DNA of 64,000 bases from Lutispora thermophila DSM 19022 (GTDB lineage: Bacteria; Bacillota; Clostridia; Lutisporales; Lutisporaceae), in assembly GCF_900142105.1 (NCBI RefSeq), contig NZ_FQZS01000011.1, positions 56,504-120,503 of the forward strand, given 5' to 3'. Below, in pieces: positions 1 to 9,916 of the stretch (its first letter is position 1; each line of letters begins with the position of its first letter). Made by a program: the position numbers and the translations under genes. Below the pieces are notes generated by a model. The model was given only the letters and a program-made list of their open reading frames with translations, searched no databases and was not told the origin of the DNA.

Positions 1-1059
1 GTAATTAAATGCGTAATGTTCAAAAGCAGTCTAAACAAAGTCAAGTTTGTTCCGGAAAATGGAATGCAAGTTATAGTAAGAGGTTATGTCTCTATTTATG
101 AAAGAGATGGACAATGTCAGTTATATGCTGAAAATATAATTGCTGATGGTGCTGGAGAATTATACAAAACCTATGAACAGCTAAAAAATAGACTAGCAAA
201 AGAAGGATTGTTTGATGAAAAGCATAAAAAGACCCTGCCACTACTCCCTAAAAGAGTAGGAATAGTAACCTCTCCAACTGGTGCAGCAATAAAAGATATT
301 ATTTCCATAGGGAAAAGAAGGAATCCTAATATTGATATATACCTATATCCAGCGCTGGTTCAAGGTGAAAAGGCTCCTTTTGAAATAGCAGAAGGAATAA
401 AATGCTTTAATCAGCAAGATAAAGTGGATGTTATAATAATTGGTAGAGGTGGAGGTTCTATTGAAGAGCTATGGTGTTTTAATGATGAAATTGTAGCTAG
501 AGCAATATTTGAATCTCATATACCTGTAGTCTCAGCAGTTGGTCATGAAACTGACTTTACTATTGCTGACTTCGTTGCCGATGTGAGAGCTGCAACACCA
601 TCCGCCGCAGCAGAGTTGGTCTTCCCAGATAAGCAGCAACTTATATCATATATTAATAAGTTAAATAGTCATTTATATTCTTCTATGGTAAATTATATAA
701 AAGATAAAAGAATTTTAGTTAACAGATTAACATCAAGTGGTTCTTTTAGGTATACTGAAACTAAAATACTTAATTATAGGCAATCATTAGAAAATACAAA
801 GCAAAACCTTGAAAGATTGATGAGGAATATAATAGAAAAGCATCGTAATAATTTATTTATATTTAACGAAAAGCTAAATATTTTAAACCCTGCATCTTAC
901 TTAAACAAAGGTTATGCCTATATTGTAAATAAAAACACAGGTGAACTCATTAATACTATTAAGAAGATAGCCAATGACGATATATTGAACATCCATCTTA
1001 AGGATGGCTGTGCTTCTACTGTTGTAATATCAATCAATGAAGGAGATAACAATGAATAG
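1..1059 (+). CDS. xseA: Exodeoxyribonuclease VII large subunit (5'-partial)
   Basis: Large subunit of exodeoxyribonuclease VII, which with XseB degrades single-stranded DNA into oligonucleotides. The gene is cut by the window start: the frame is open from base 1, with five codons (V-I-K-C-V) before the first ATG at 16. The family is usually about 400 residues, so roughly 50 N-terminal residues, part of the OB-fold, are missing. Family blocks visible are LPKRVGIVTSPTGAAIKDI, IIGRGGGSIEELW and VSAVGHETDFTIADF, followed by a long helical region and a C-terminal LNKGYAYI block. The stop overlaps the xseB start by a few bases, so the two subunits are probably translationally coupled. Confidence 0.97.
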   Translation, partial: VIKCVMFKSSLNKVKFVPENGMQVIVRGYVSIYERDGQCQLYAENIIADGAGELYKTYEQLKNRLAKEGLFDEKHKKTLPLLPKRVGIVTSPTGAAIKDIISIGKRRNPNIDIYLYPALVQGEKAPFEIAEGIKCFNQQDKVDVIIIGRGGGSIEELWCFNDEIVARAIFESHIPVVSAVGHETDFTIADFVADVRAATPSAAAELVFPDKQQLISYINKLNSHLYSSMVNYIKDKRILVNRLTSSGSFRYTETKILNYRQSLENTKQNLERLMRNIIEKHRNNLFIFNEKLNILNPASYLNKGYAYIVNKNTGELINTIKKIANDDILNIHLKDGCASTVVISINEGDNNE

Positions 1060-1276
1060 AGAATTGAGTTTTGAAGAAGCTATGAAAAGACTTGAAGAAA
1101 TTGTTAATTATCTTGAAAGTGGAAACATATCATTAGAGCAAGCTTTGGAAGCATATAGTGAAGGTGTGAAATTATCTCTATATTGCAATAATAAACTAGA
1201 AGAAGCAGAAGGAAAAATAATAAAAATTATGAATGAAAATAATGTTTTTAAAGAAATTGAAATAGAAAGGGATTAA
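1052..1276 (+). CDS. xseB: Exodeoxyribonuclease VII small subunit
   Basis: Small helical partner subunit of exonuclease VII, 74 residues, the usual size for the family. The pattern SFEEAMKRLEEIVNYLESG followed by SLEQALEAYSEGVKL is the standard XseB signature. I chose the ATG at 1052 because AAGGAG at 1040-1044 lies 7 bases upstream. The in-frame ATG at 1037 would lie on that Shine-Dalgarno site and adds MKEIT. The start codon lies inside the end of xseA, and ispA follows 10 bases after the stop, so it belongs to one operon. Confidence 0.95.
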   Translation: MNRELSFEEAMKRLEEIVNYLESGNISLEQALEAYSEGVKLSLYCNNKLEEAEGKIIKIMNENNVFKEIEIERD

Positions 1277-1286
1277 GGAAGTAAAT

Positions 1287-2168
1287 ATGAGTTTGAAACA
1301 TTTCTTTGAGCAATATAGTCAAACTATAGAAGAAAAACTAAACCAACTGTTTAGTAACCAACATGGTTTGCCTATCATTGAGGAAGCTATGAAATATAGT
1401 ATACTCAACGGAGGAAAAAGATTACGTCCACTTTTAACCATTATGGCTTGTGATTTGTTTAATGGATCAATAGATGAAGTAATGCCTTATGCATGTTGTA
1501 TCGAAATTATCCACACATACTCACTTATACATGATGATTTGCCAGCTATGGATAATGATGATTATCGAAGAGGTAAATTATCTAATCATAAAGTATACGG
1601 AGAAGGTTTTGCATTATTAGCTGGAGATGCTTTACTTAATAGTGCATATGAAATTTTAATTGATTGTATTTCTCACAATCCTTCTTTACCTAGGATTAGA
1701 GCTGCTTCCATCATAAGCAAGGCAGCTGGAATTCAAGGCATGATAGGAGGCCAAGCTATTGATCTTTATTATGAAAATAAGAAAATTGATATAGCTAAAT
1801 TAAATGAAATGCACAGCAAAAAAACAGGTTCTTTGATAAGAGCCTCTTTAGAAGTAGGAGCAGTGATAGCAAAAGCTTCAGAAGAAGATATAGATAGAAT
1901 TAGAAAATTTGGTGAAAGCCTCGGCAGAGCTTATCAGATATCAGACGATATTCTTGATGTAATAGGAACTAAAGAAAAAATGGGAAAAACTATTGGTAAA
2001 GATGAAAAGAGCAATAAATCAACTTATATATCTTATTATGGATTAAATAAATCAAAGGAAATATTATTAAATACTATTAATGATGCAAAAGGAACCATTG
2101 ATGTTTATGGCAACAAAGCTAGTACATTAAAGGAACTTGCTGACTTTATAGCACATAGGGATAGCTAA
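1287..2168 (+). CDS. ispA: Farnesyl/geranyl diphosphate synthase
   Basis: Trans-prenyltransferase that condenses isopentenyl diphosphate with allylic diphosphates to give geranyl and farnesyl diphosphate for quinone, undecaprenyl and other isoprenoids. The 293-residue protein has the first Asp-rich motif as DDLPAMDNDDYRRG near residue 80 and the second as DDILDVIG near residue 215. GGKRLRPLL (substrate binding) and GGQAIDL are also present. It lies between xseB and the DUF212 gene and two genes upstream of dxs, so two isoprenoid steps share one operon. The ATG follows AAGGAAG with good spacing. Exact chain length cannot be read with certainty. Confidence 0.95.
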   Translation: MSLKHFFEQYSQTIEEKLNQLFSNQHGLPIIEEAMKYSILNGGKRLRPLLTIMACDLFNGSIDEVMPYACCIEIIHTYSLIHDDLPAMDNDDYRRGKLSNHKVYGEGFALLAGDALLNSAYEILIDCISHNPSLPRIRAASIISKAAGIQGMIGGQAIDLYYENKKIDIAKLNEMHSKKTGSLIRASLEVGAVIAKASEEDIDRIRKFGESLGRAYQISDDILDVIGTKEKMGKTIGKDEKSNKSTYISYYGLNKSKEILLNTINDAKGTIDVYGNKASTLKELADFIAHRDS

Positions 2169-2182
2169 AAGGAGGATTTTTG

Positions 2183-2626
2183 TTGAACTTTCTTTTAAAA
2201 ATATGGGCAAATAGAGTATTATTATCAAGCCTTACTGCATGGTTTATAGCCCAGTCATTGAAAATATGCTTATCACTTTATAAAGATAAAAAATTAGATT
2301 TGACAAGGTTCGTAGGTTCTGGAGGTATGCCGAGTTCCCATACTTCATTTGTAACTGCTTTAGCTACCTCAGTTGGTAAAATTAATGGGTGGGACTCAAG
2401 CTCATTTGCTATAGCCCTTTGCTTTGCCCTAGTTGTTATGTATGATGCTGCAGGAGTAAGAAGAGCAGCGGGAAATCAAGCTAAAGTATTAAATATAATC
2501 ATTGAAGATATATCCCAGCATAAACCTTTGGGCGAGGAAAAATTAAAAGAGCTTATAGGTCATACTCCAAAAGAGGTTCTTGCTGGAGCTATATTAGGAA
2601 TAATTATATCTAATATAATGATTTAA
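2183..2626 (+). CDS. Divergent PAP2 family membrane protein (DUF212, YuiD-like)
   Basis: Small integral membrane protein of the divergent phosphatidic-acid-phosphatase (DUF212) family, about 147 residues. The block SGGMPSSHTSFVTALATSVG carries the PSSH motif that defines the family, and VVMYDAAGVRRAAGNQA follows. Three to four hydrophobic segments are visible. The best start is TTG at 2183, 6 bases after GGAGGA at 2171-2176; the adjacent TTG at 2180 is too close. Function is not established. Position between ispA and dxs hints at a link to isoprenoid or lipid-phosphate metabolism, which is inference from neighbours only. Confidence 0.85.
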   Translation: MNFLLKIWANRVLLSSLTAWFIAQSLKICLSLYKDKKLDLTRFVGSGGMPSSHTSFVTALATSVGKINGWDSSSFAIALCFALVVMYDAAGVRRAAGNQAKVLNIIIEDISQHKPLGEEKLKELIGHTPKEVLAGAILGIIISNIMI

Positions 2627-2648
2627 TACACAAAAGGTAGGTTTAACA

Positions 2649-4535
2649 ATGTACAAACACTTAGACAAAATCAATAGTCCAGAGGATGTTAAAAAACTTA
2701 ATTATAAAGAATTGGATGAACTTTGCACAGAGATAAGGAACTATATCATTGAAGTTGTTTCAAAAAACGGAGGGCATCTTGCCTCTAATTTAGGTGTTAT
2801 AGAATTAACTCTAGCTTTACATAGAGTTTTTGATTCCCCAAAAGATAAGATTATATGGGATGTTGGGCATCAATGTTATGTTCATAAAATTATTACAGGC
2901 AGAAGAGAAAGTTTTAAGACTCTAAGAAGCTTTGGCGGCATCAGCGGATTTCCCAAAACATCCGAAAGTCCCCATGATATCTTTAACACAGGACACAGCA
3001 GCACTTCCATATCCGCAGCATTGGGTATGGCAAAAGCTAGGGATTTAAAAGGAGAAGATTATTCGATAGTTGCAGTAATAGGCGATGGCTCTTTAGGTGG
3101 TGGAATGGCATTAGAAGCATTAAATAATGTCTCTCACCTTAATACAAATATTATTTTAATATTAAATGATAATGAAATGTCAATTTCTAAAAATGTAGGT
3201 GGTCTTAGTACTTATCTGGGAAGATTAAGGACTGGTAAAATATATTTTAAATTTAAAAATGAATTGGAATTTATTTTAAATAAAATTCCTATTATAGGTA
3301 AAAATCTATATAAAATAGCAGCAAAATGCCGCGATTGGTTTAAATATCTAGTAGTAAAGGGAATAATGTTTGAAGAACTTGGATTTAAATATCTAGGTCC
3401 TATAGATGGGCATGATATAAAGACTATGGAAAAAATTATATCCAGAGCAAAAAATTACAAGAAACATCCCGTTTTAATCCATGTTATAACAAAAAAAGGA
3501 AATGGATATAAAATCGCAGAAGATAAACCTGAAAAATATCATGGAGTTGGACCGTTTCTTGTTGAAACAGGTGAATCACTGAGCAAGAATAACGGCAAGT
3601 CCTATTCTTCAGTTTTTGGTGATAAACTTATTAAACTGGCACAAGAAGATAAAAGAATCGTAGCAATTACAGCTGCTATGCCCGAAGGAACAGGACTAAG
3701 CAAATTTGCAGAAAAATTTAAGGATAGATTCTTTGATGTAGGCATTGCAGAACAACATGCTGTAACATTTTCAGCTGGATTGGCAAAGAACGGCTTCAAA
3801 CCTATTTTTGCTGTATATTCTACTTTCCTACAAAGAGCATACGACCAAGTACTTCATGATATTTGCCTTCAAAACCTGCCTGTTATATTTGCCATTGATA
3901 GGGCTGGGCTTGTTGGTCAAGATGGAGAAACCCATCAGGGTGTATATGATATCTCTTATTTAAGAAGTATGCCCAACATCACAATTATGAGCCCAAAATC
4001 TGGTTCCGAACTAGAAAAAATGCTAGAATTTGCACTTCATATAGAAGGCCCGGTTGCTATTAGATATCCAAGAGGAGAGGCACCATATTATGATTTTCAA
4101 GACAGTCCTATAGAATATGGAAAAGGTGAAGTATTATTTAATGGAAAACATGGGATAATGATTGCTGAAGGAACCATGATAGGTAGTGCAATTGAAATAT
4201 GTGAAATCTTAAAAAAAGCAAATATTTATATGACTTTGGTAAATATTAGGTTTATTAAACCAATAGACAAAAATTTGCTTGATGAATTAGCTTCCAAATC
4301 ATTACCTATGTATACTTTGGAAGACAATGTATATGAGGGAGGTCTTGGAAGCAGTATACTAGAATACTATTCTAAAAATAATAAGAAAGTGGATTTAAAA
4401 ATATTTGCACATGAAAACGGCATAATAACCCATGGCTCAATAAGTGAGTTATTGAAATTAGAAAGACTGGACACGGAAAGCATATGCAATATAATACTTT
4501 CAGATATTAAGGTGGATAAAAATGACTCAAAATAA
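2649..4535 (+). CDS. dxs: 1-deoxy-D-xylulose-5-phosphate synthase
   Basis: Thiamine-diphosphate enzyme that joins pyruvate and glyceraldehyde 3-phosphate, the first step of the MEP isoprenoid pathway. It is 628 residues, normal for the family. DVGHQCYVHKIITGR, the ThDP/Mg block GDGSLGGGMALEALNN near residue 145, and the second-domain DVGIAEQHAVTFSAGLA are all clear, followed by a transketolase C-terminal domain. The gene overlaps tlyA by 14 bases. ispA lies two genes upstream and an ispH fusion 31 kb downstream, so the MEP pathway is used. Confidence 0.97.
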   Translation: MYKHLDKINSPEDVKKLNYKELDELCTEIRNYIIEVVSKNGGHLASNLGVIELTLALHRVFDSPKDKIIWDVGHQCYVHKIITGRRESFKTLRSFGGISGFPKTSESPHDIFNTGHSSTSISAALGMAKARDLKGEDYSIVAVIGDGSLGGGMALEALNNVSHLNTNIILILNDNEMSISKNVGGLSTYLGRLRTGKIYFKFKNELEFILNKIPIIGKNLYKIAAKCRDWFKYLVVKGIMFEELGFKYLGPIDGHDIKTMEKIISRAKNYKKHPVLIHVITKKGNGYKIAEDKPEKYHGVGPFLVETGESLSKNNGKSYSSVFGDKLIKLAQEDKRIVAITAAMPEGTGLSKFAEKFKDRFFDVGIAEQHAVTFSAGLAKNGFKPIFAVYSTFLQRAYDQVLHDICLQNLPVIFAIDRAGLVGQDGETHQGVYDISYLRSMPNITIMSPKSGSELEKMLEFALHIEGPVAIRYPRGEAPYYDFQDSPIEYGKGEVLFNGKHGIMIAEGTMIGSAIEICEILKKANIYMTLVNIRFIKPIDKNLLDELASKSLPMYTLEDNVYEGGLGSSILEYYSKNNKKVDLKIFAHENGIITHGSISELLKLERLDTESICNIILSDIKVDKNDSK

Positions 4536-5340
4536 AAAAAGATTAGATATACTGCTTACAGAAAAAGGGCTAGTTGAAAGCAGAGAAAAAGCCCGGGCAA
4601 TTATTATGTCCGGGATTGTTTATGTTGATGAAAAAAAAGTAGATAAACCAGGAACTAAAGTTGATGCAGAATCAAGTATTGAAATTAGAGGAAATACTTT
4701 GCCTTATGTAAGCCGAGGTGGTTTAAAGCTTGCAAAGGCTATGGAATTTTTTAATATTGATCTTCACGGCATGATTGCTGCAGATATTGGAGCTTCAACC
4801 GGTGGTTTTACAGATTGCATGCTTCAGAATGGCGCAATGAAAGTATATGCTATTGATGTAGGATATGGACAACTGGCCTGGAAACTACGAAATGATAATA
4901 GAGTAATTGTCATGGAAAGAACTAATATAAGGTATGTAACTCCAGACATGGTTCCGGATAGATTAGATTTTGCTTCTATAGATGTATCATTCATATCCTT
5001 GAAAAAAGTTTTACCGGCTGTATTATTGCTATTAAAAGAAAGTTCAAGGCTTGTTTGCCTTATAAAACCACAGTTTGAAGCAGGAAAAGAAAATGTCGGT
5101 AAAAAAGGAGTAGTAAGAGACAAAAATGTGCATATCCAGGTTATTACTGATATATGTGATTTCTGCCAAATGGAACTTAAGCTTAAAGTAGGTGGACTAA
5201 CATATTCCCCCATAAAAGGCCCTGAAGGAAATATAGAATATTTGATTTTACTAGTAAAAAGCTCAGAGTCCTTTATAATGAACGAATTAAATGATGAAAT
5301 AAAAAGAGTTGTTATGGAAGCTCATGAATATTTTAAATAG
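4522..5340 (+). CDS. tlyA: TlyA family rRNA methyltransferase / hemolysin-like protein
   Basis: Predicted 2'-O-methyltransferase of the TlyA group (S4 domain plus FtsJ-like domain), 272 residues. The N-terminus KKRLDILLTEKGLVESREKA is an S4 RNA-binding domain; the S-adenosylmethionine site is ADIGASTGGFTDCMLQNGA near residues 92-110; DFASIDVSFISLKKVLP and LIKPQFEAGKENVGKKG follow. The usual annotation is 16S/23S rRNA cytidine-2'-O-methyltransferase, known for Mycobacterium TlyA; activity here is inferred. It overlaps the end of dxs and precedes nadK, as in many Firmicutes. Confidence 0.9.
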   Translation: MTQNKKRLDILLTEKGLVESREKARAIIMSGIVYVDEKKVDKPGTKVDAESSIEIRGNTLPYVSRGGLKLAKAMEFFNIDLHGMIAADIGASTGGFTDCMLQNGAMKVYAIDVGYGQLAWKLRNDNRVIVMERTNIRYVTPDMVPDRLDFASIDVSFISLKKVLPAVLLLLKESSRLVCLIKPQFEAGKENVGKKGVVRDKNVHIQVITDICDFCQMELKLKVGGLTYSPIKGPEGNIEYLILLVKSSESFIMNELNDEIKRVVMEAHEYFK

Positions 5341-5444
5341 TTTATGAAAAAATATGGATATATTTTCAAAATTAATGTAAAATTATATATATACATTTGA
5401 TGTATATAAAATATATAATAATTGGTATAGGACGGTGTTGGTTT

Positions 5445-6317
5445 TTGTCAAAAATAGGTATTATACCAAATCTAAGTAAAGATAGTAATTTAAGCCTTAC
5501 AGAAAAAATTACAAATTGGCTTTTAGATAATAAACAAGATGTATTATTAAACACAGGCATCGCATTAAGAATAGGTAAGCCAGATTTAGGTTTTAATAAC
5601 GAAGATATTTTTATTAATAGTGATTTTATAATTGTATTAGGAGGAGATGGTACCCTTCTAAACATTGCCAGACAATCAGCATATTATAATGTTCCTCTCT
5701 TTGGAATTAATTTAGGTCATCTTGGTTTTCTCACTGAAGTGGAAGCTGAGGATATGTTCCCAGCATTTGAGAAGTTAATAGCTGGAGAATATGAAATAGA
5801 AAAAAGAATGATGCTGGAAGCCACTGTAGAAACAGATAACATACAAATGGAAAAATCAATCGCTTTAAACGATATCGGAATAACCAAAGGGCCTTTTTCT
5901 AGGATTATTAGGATGGGCATATACATAAATGATGATTTTGTAGATTTGTATTCTGCTGACGGGGTAGTAGTATCAAGTCCAACTGGTTCAACGGCTTATT
6001 CGTTATCTGCTGGAGGACCTATTGTAAGTCCTGATGTTAAAGTAATGATAATTACACCAATATGCCCACATATCCTTCATTCCAGATCCATTGTAGTGTC
6101 TCATGAAGATATTGTAAAGATTGAGGTTTGCCAAAATAATACTGAAGTTATGCTTACTGTTGATGGTCAGCAAGGCTATAAACTAAAAGCAGGTGACATT
6201 GTAACTATAAGACAAGCTCAATGTTATACAAGTCTGGTTAAACTAAAAGACAGAAGTTTTTATCAAGTATTAAGGAAAAAAATATCTGAACGATGGGAGT
6301 CAAACTTAAAATTATAA
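5445..6317 (+). CDS. nadK: NAD kinase
   Basis: ATP-dependent NAD kinase that makes NADP. The diagnostic GGDGTLL motif, NLGHLGFLTEVE, NDIGITKGP and SSPTGSTAYSLSAGGPIVSP are all present. I chose the TTG at 5445 (SKIGIIPNLSKD), because the family starts with a KIGII-type strand. The longer frame opening at ATG 5397 adds a hydrophobic leader not seen in NAD kinases. A weak GGACGGTG lies upstream of the TTG. From there it is 290 residues, the normal size. A 104-base spacer after tlyA may hold a promoter, but no clear one is seen. Confidence 0.95.
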   Translation: MSKIGIIPNLSKDSNLSLTEKITNWLLDNKQDVLLNTGIALRIGKPDLGFNNEDIFINSDFIIVLGGDGTLLNIARQSAYYNVPLFGINLGHLGFLTEVEAEDMFPAFEKLIAGEYEIEKRMMLEATVETDNIQMEKSIALNDIGITKGPFSRIIRMGIYINDDFVDLYSADGVVVSSPTGSTAYSLSAGGPIVSPDVKVMIITPICPHILHSRSIVVSHEDIVKIEVCQNNTEVMLTVDGQQGYKLKAGDIVTIRQAQCYTSLVKLKDRSFYQVLRKKISERWESNLKL

Positions 6318-6333
6318 TAATGGAGGGAACTAA

Positions 6334-6783
6334 ATGAAAATTTCCAGACATGCAAAGATACTTGAGATTATTGAAGACAATATAATCGAGACTCAAGAAG
6401 AATTAGCCGAAATGCTGAAAAAATCAGGCATAAATGTAACTCAAGCTACTGTATCAAGAGACATAAAAGAATTAAGACTTATTAAAGTACTTACCGAAGA
6501 TGGAAGATATAAATATGCCGCAATGAAAGAACAAGATAGTATGCTAAATGAAAGACTTTATAAAGTATTTGCAGAGACAGTTTTAAGTTTGGACTATTCT
6601 GGAAATATAATTGTAATTAAGACTTTTTCAGGAGCAGCAAATGCAGCAGCAGAAGCTTTGGACGCTTTTGATATAAAAGAAGTAGTAGGCACTGTTGCAG
6701 GTGATAATACCATATTTGTACTTGTGAGAAATGAGGAAAGCGTTATTCCTGTTATGGAAAGATTCAAAAAATTAATGAAATAG
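6334..6783 (+). CDS. argR: Arginine repressor
   Basis: Arginine-responsive hexameric transcription regulator of the ArgR/AhrC family, 149 residues. The N-terminal winged helix ends in [20 protein letters not shown], the recognition-helix signature. The C-terminal oligomerisation and arginine-binding domain contains [13 protein letters not shown] and [14 protein letters not shown]. The ATG follows TGGAGGGA. It sits between nadK and recN in the same order as in Bacillus, although argR usually controls distant arginine genes. No arginine genes lie in the window. Confidence 0.96.
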   Translation: MKISRHAKILEIIEDNIIETQEELAEMLKKSGINVTQATVSRDIKELRLIKVLTEDGRYKYAAMKEQDSMLNERLYKVFAETVLSLDYSGNIIVIKTFSGAANAAAEALDAFDIKEVVGTVAGDNTIFVLVRNEESVIPVMERFKKLMK

Positions 6784-6792
6784 GTGAAGTAA

Positions 6793-8487
6793 ATGCTGCA
6801 GGAATTGTTTATAAAAAATTATATTATTTTTAACGAAGAACGAGTAGTTTTCACCGAAGGCTTTAATGTAATTACCGGAGAAACTGGATCAGGAAAATCT
6901 GTAATAATTGATGCCATAGAAGTGCTATGCGGGGGTAAATTCAGCAAAGATGATATAAAAACTGGCGCTGATAAAGCAATTATACAAGGACTTTTTATCA
7001 TCCCCAATAATTTATCTGATATTAATGAAAGGCTTTTGAATATAGGGGTTAGTCCAGAAGAAGATAAAACATTATTAATACAAAGAGAAATCACATCAAC
7101 GGGAAGATCTTTGTGTAGAATAAACGGACAAGCAGTCACTTTGACTATGCTGAAGTCTATCGCACCTTTATTGATTGATATTGTAGCACAAAATGAACAT
7201 CAATTATTGTTTAAGCCAACTATGCATATAAAGTTTTTAGATAGCTTTGGCTCGGAAACATTTTTAAATAAACTAAATGAGCTTTCGGTTATAGTAGATG
7301 ATATTTTGAACTTGGAGGATAAACTGCAGCAATTATATGGCACTAGCCAAGAAAGAGAAAGAAAGCTTGATTTATTAAAATATCAAATAGATGAAATTAA
7401 CAATGCAAGTTTAAATACAGGAGAATACGAAAAGCTTATCAATAGAAAAAAAATATTGAATAATAGTGAAAAATTGCTAAATACCATCTCTTCTGTATAT
7501 GGTGATTTGTTTCATGGTTATGGAGGTAGCAAATCTGTATTAGATATTCTTGGTAACTCATTACAATCATTAGAAGATCTAACTAGAGTTGATGAAAAAC
7601 TAATTGATTTAAAAGACCACATAGCTGAAATATATTATAAGCTGGAAGATTTAAAAAATCCCATCAGACAGTATAAAGATAATATAGAGTTTAATAGTGG
7701 AGAAATAGAGGCAATAGAAGAAAGATTAGAACTAATAGATAAGTTAATGCGGAAATATGGTACCACAATAGATAAAATAATTGAGTATAGAAACGAAGCA
7801 ATAATTGAATATAATAACCTATTAAACAATGATAAAATAGTAAAGGAATACGAGAATAAAATAAGTCTACTAAAAGAAAAATATTTTGAAACAGCTTGTG
7901 AAATTTCTAATATAAGACAAGAATTGGCAAGGATGCTTGAAAACAAAGTTGAAAAAGAGCTTAAAGATCTTAATATGGTTGGAGCAAGATTCATTGTAGA
8001 TTTGAAAAATAATCCAGAAAGGATTAGCAAAGAAGGGATTGATAGAATTGAGTTCATGCTTTCAGCTAATCCTGGAGAACCAGAGAAGCCGCTGATAAAA
8101 GTAGCATCAGGTGGAGAAGTTTCAAGGGTTATGTTAGCAATTAAATCTGTACTATCTGAGTATCAGAATAACGATATTATTATATTTGATGAAATTGATG
8201 CAGGAATTGGCGGTCATACAGCCAATATTGTAGGTGAAAAACTCTATAATATTTCAAAAAGAATTCAAACAATATGCATAACCCATCTACCTCAAATAGC
8301 TTGCTTTGCAGATAACCATATATGTGTAAGAAAACATATTGAAGGCAATAAAACCTACTCCGAAATAACTAGTTTGAATGATGATGAAAGAATATCTGAA
8401 ATTGTTAAAATGATTGCTTTTGATGATGATTTAGATTTTTCAATAAACATGGCAAAAGAGTTATTAAATAGCAAAAAGGCTTTATAA
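6793..8487 (+). CDS. recN: DNA repair protein RecN
   Basis: SMC-like ATPase acting early in repair of double-strand breaks. It is 564 residues, the normal length. The Walker A site GETGSGKSVIIDAIE lies at the N-terminus; long coiled-coil arms span roughly residues 150-380; the C-terminal half has the ABC signature VASGGEVSRVMLAIK and Walker B as IIFDEIDAGIGG, followed by THLPQIACFAD. It starts 9 bases after argR and ends in an intrinsic terminator, closing the xseA-recN operon. Confidence 0.97.
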   Translation: MLQELFIKNYIIFNEERVVFTEGFNVITGETGSGKSVIIDAIEVLCGGKFSKDDIKTGADKAIIQGLFIIPNNLSDINERLLNIGVSPEEDKTLLIQREITSTGRSLCRINGQAVTLTMLKSIAPLLIDIVAQNEHQLLFKPTMHIKFLDSFGSETFLNKLNELSVIVDDILNLEDKLQQLYGTSQERERKLDLLKYQIDEINNASLNTGEYEKLINRKKILNNSEKLLNTISSVYGDLFHGYGGSKSVLDILGNSLQSLEDLTRVDEKLIDLKDHIAEIYYKLEDLKNPIRQYKDNIEFNSGEIEAIEERLELIDKLMRKYGTTIDKIIEYRNEAIIEYNNLLNNDKIVKEYENKISLLKEKYFETACEISNIRQELARMLENKVEKELKDLNMVGARFIVDLKNNPERISKEGIDRIEFMLSANPGEPEKPLIKVASGGEVSRVMLAIKSVLSEYQNNDIIIFDEIDAGIGGHTANIVGEKLYNISKRIQTICITHLPQIACFADNHICVRKHIEGNKTYSEITSLNDDERISEIVKMIAFDDDLDFSINMAKELLNSKKAL

Positions 8488-8499
8488 AAGCCTTTTTTT
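8473..8499 (+). terminator. Intrinsic terminator after recN
   Basis: A short stem pairs AAAAGGCTTT with AAAGCCTTTT around the recN stop codon, followed by a run of seven T. It ends the upstream operon just before spoIVB. Confidence 0.8.
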
Positions 8500-8582
8500 A
8501 ATACAAGCTTATAATTCCATGTCAATTATTTAATAGAATAATGGGACTATGAAATAGGAAAATTAAATTTAGAGAAAGAAAT

Positions 8583-9788
8583 TTGAAGGGCGAATTCTTC
8601 TGGGGAAACAGGAGAGTGAAGCTTTTGCAAAGATTTGAAAAAAACAACATTTGGAGGAGTATAATATCCTTTTTTATTTTATGTCTGATTTTGGTAGCAT
8701 CTTCATTAATGACAGATTTATCTCATGACATATATTTAACCCAGGAAGATTTAAACATTTTTAGCTTTTTATCTAAGAAAAGCATTATAACAAAAACAAT
8801 ACCTAATGTCGAAGTGGTTCCATCCGGTGAATCTATTGGGGTTAAAATTGAATCAAAAGGAATTTTAGTTGTGGGTTTATCAACAATAATAGACATAAAT
8901 GGTAAAAAAGTTTCTCCTGCTGCAGACAGCGGTTTTGCAGTCGGGGATAAAATACTAAAAATAAATGGTATAAATATTGAAAATGAACAAGATATAATAG
9001 AAATCATTAATAATGAGGAAAATAAAGGGAAAAAATTGAAAGTATCCATTGAAAGAAAAGGTAAACCTTTGGAACTATCAATAAAACCAGTTCAAAGTAA
9101 TGAAGATAAATTATACAAAATGGGCTTATGGGTTAGAGACAATATTGCAGGTGTTGGAACAATGACTTTTTATGATCTTAAGACAATGGAATTTGCAGCT
9201 TTAGGTCATGGTATTACAGATATTGATTCAGGGGTGCTTATTGATGTTGATAAAGGCAGCATCATGAAATCTAAAGTAATAAGTATACAGAAAGCAAAAA
9301 AATCTGCTCCTGGCGAAATAGTTGGATTATTTAATGAAAGCAAAGGAACATATGGATTCATCTCAAAAAATACACCATTTGGAATATACGGAACATTAGA
9401 GAAAAATGCAATTGATAAAAGAAGGCCTTCAATGCCCGTAGCATTAAGTACACAAGTAAAAGAAGGACCTGCAAAAATTCTCACAACTGTAGATAATGAT
9501 AAAGTTGAGGAGTTCGATATCGAGATTCAAAAAATATTTAGACAAAACAGCGCAAGCTCAAAAAGTATGATAATTAAAATTACAGATGAAAAGCTTATAG
9601 AAAAAACAGGCGGCATTGTGCAAGGAATGTCAGGAAGTCCTATAATTCAAAATGGAATGCTAGTAGGTGCAGTTACACATGTATTAATTAATGATCCTTT
9701 AAAAGGATATGGCATTTTTGCTGAGTGGATGCTTAAAGAAACAAATATAACACAATCATACAAATATACTAAAGCAGCCGGAGAGTAA
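8583..9788 (+). CDS. spoIVB: SpoIVB serine peptidase (stage IV sporulation protein B)
   Basis: Secreted forespore serine peptidase of family S55 that signals across the intermembrane space to activate pro-sigma-K processing. The protein has one membrane anchor (about residues 22-44), a PDZ domain around 95-160, and a C-terminal peptidase domain. The catalytic His lies in AALGHGITDID and the catalytic Ser in VQGMSGSPIIQNG. The start is uncertain: the frame opens at TTG 8583, GTG 8616 is close to GGAG, and TTG 8625 lies 10 bases after GGAG (8611-8614) and gives a compact anchor. Spo0A follows, as in nearly all endospore formers. Confidence 0.95.
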   Translation: MKGEFFWGNRRVKLLQRFEKNNIWRSIISFFILCLILVASSLMTDLSHDIYLTQEDLNIFSFLSKKSIITKTIPNVEVVPSGESIGVKIESKGILVVGLSTIIDINGKKVSPAADSGFAVGDKILKINGINIENEQDIIEIINNEENKGKKLKVSIERKGKPLELSIKPVQSNEDKLYKMGLWVRDNIAGVGTMTFYDLKTMEFAALGHGITDIDSGVLIDVDKGSIMKSKVISIQKAKKSAPGEIVGLFNESKGTYGFISKNTPFGIYGTLEKNAIDKRRPSMPVALSTQVKEGPAKILTTVDNDKVEEFDIEIQKIFRQNSASSKSMIIKITDEKLIEKTGGIVQGMSGSPIIQNGMLVGAVTHVLINDPLKGYGIFAEWMLKETNITQSYKYTKAAGE

Positions 9789-9800
9789 AGTTATTTTTCT

Positions 9801-9830
9801 AAACGGTGTGAAAACACCGTTTTGCTTTAA
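9801..9830 (+). terminator. Intrinsic terminator after spoIVB
   Basis: Nine-base arms AAACGGTGT and ACACCGTTT close a GAAA-type loop and are followed by a T-rich stretch, 12 bases after the spoIVB stop. It separates spoIVB from the spo0A promoter. Confidence 0.85.
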
Positions 9831-9916
9831 TTATAGTTAGCAAAATTTGTTGTTTTTTATACTAATTTACTGTCTCAATTTGTTTGAATTTTATGAACGA
9901 TAATTGGTATTATATA

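Noticed and set aside
7635..8057. Minus-strand frame of 140 codons inside recN
   Set aside because: Shadow of the coiled-coil region; low-complexity Ser/Ile/Leu composition and no RBS.
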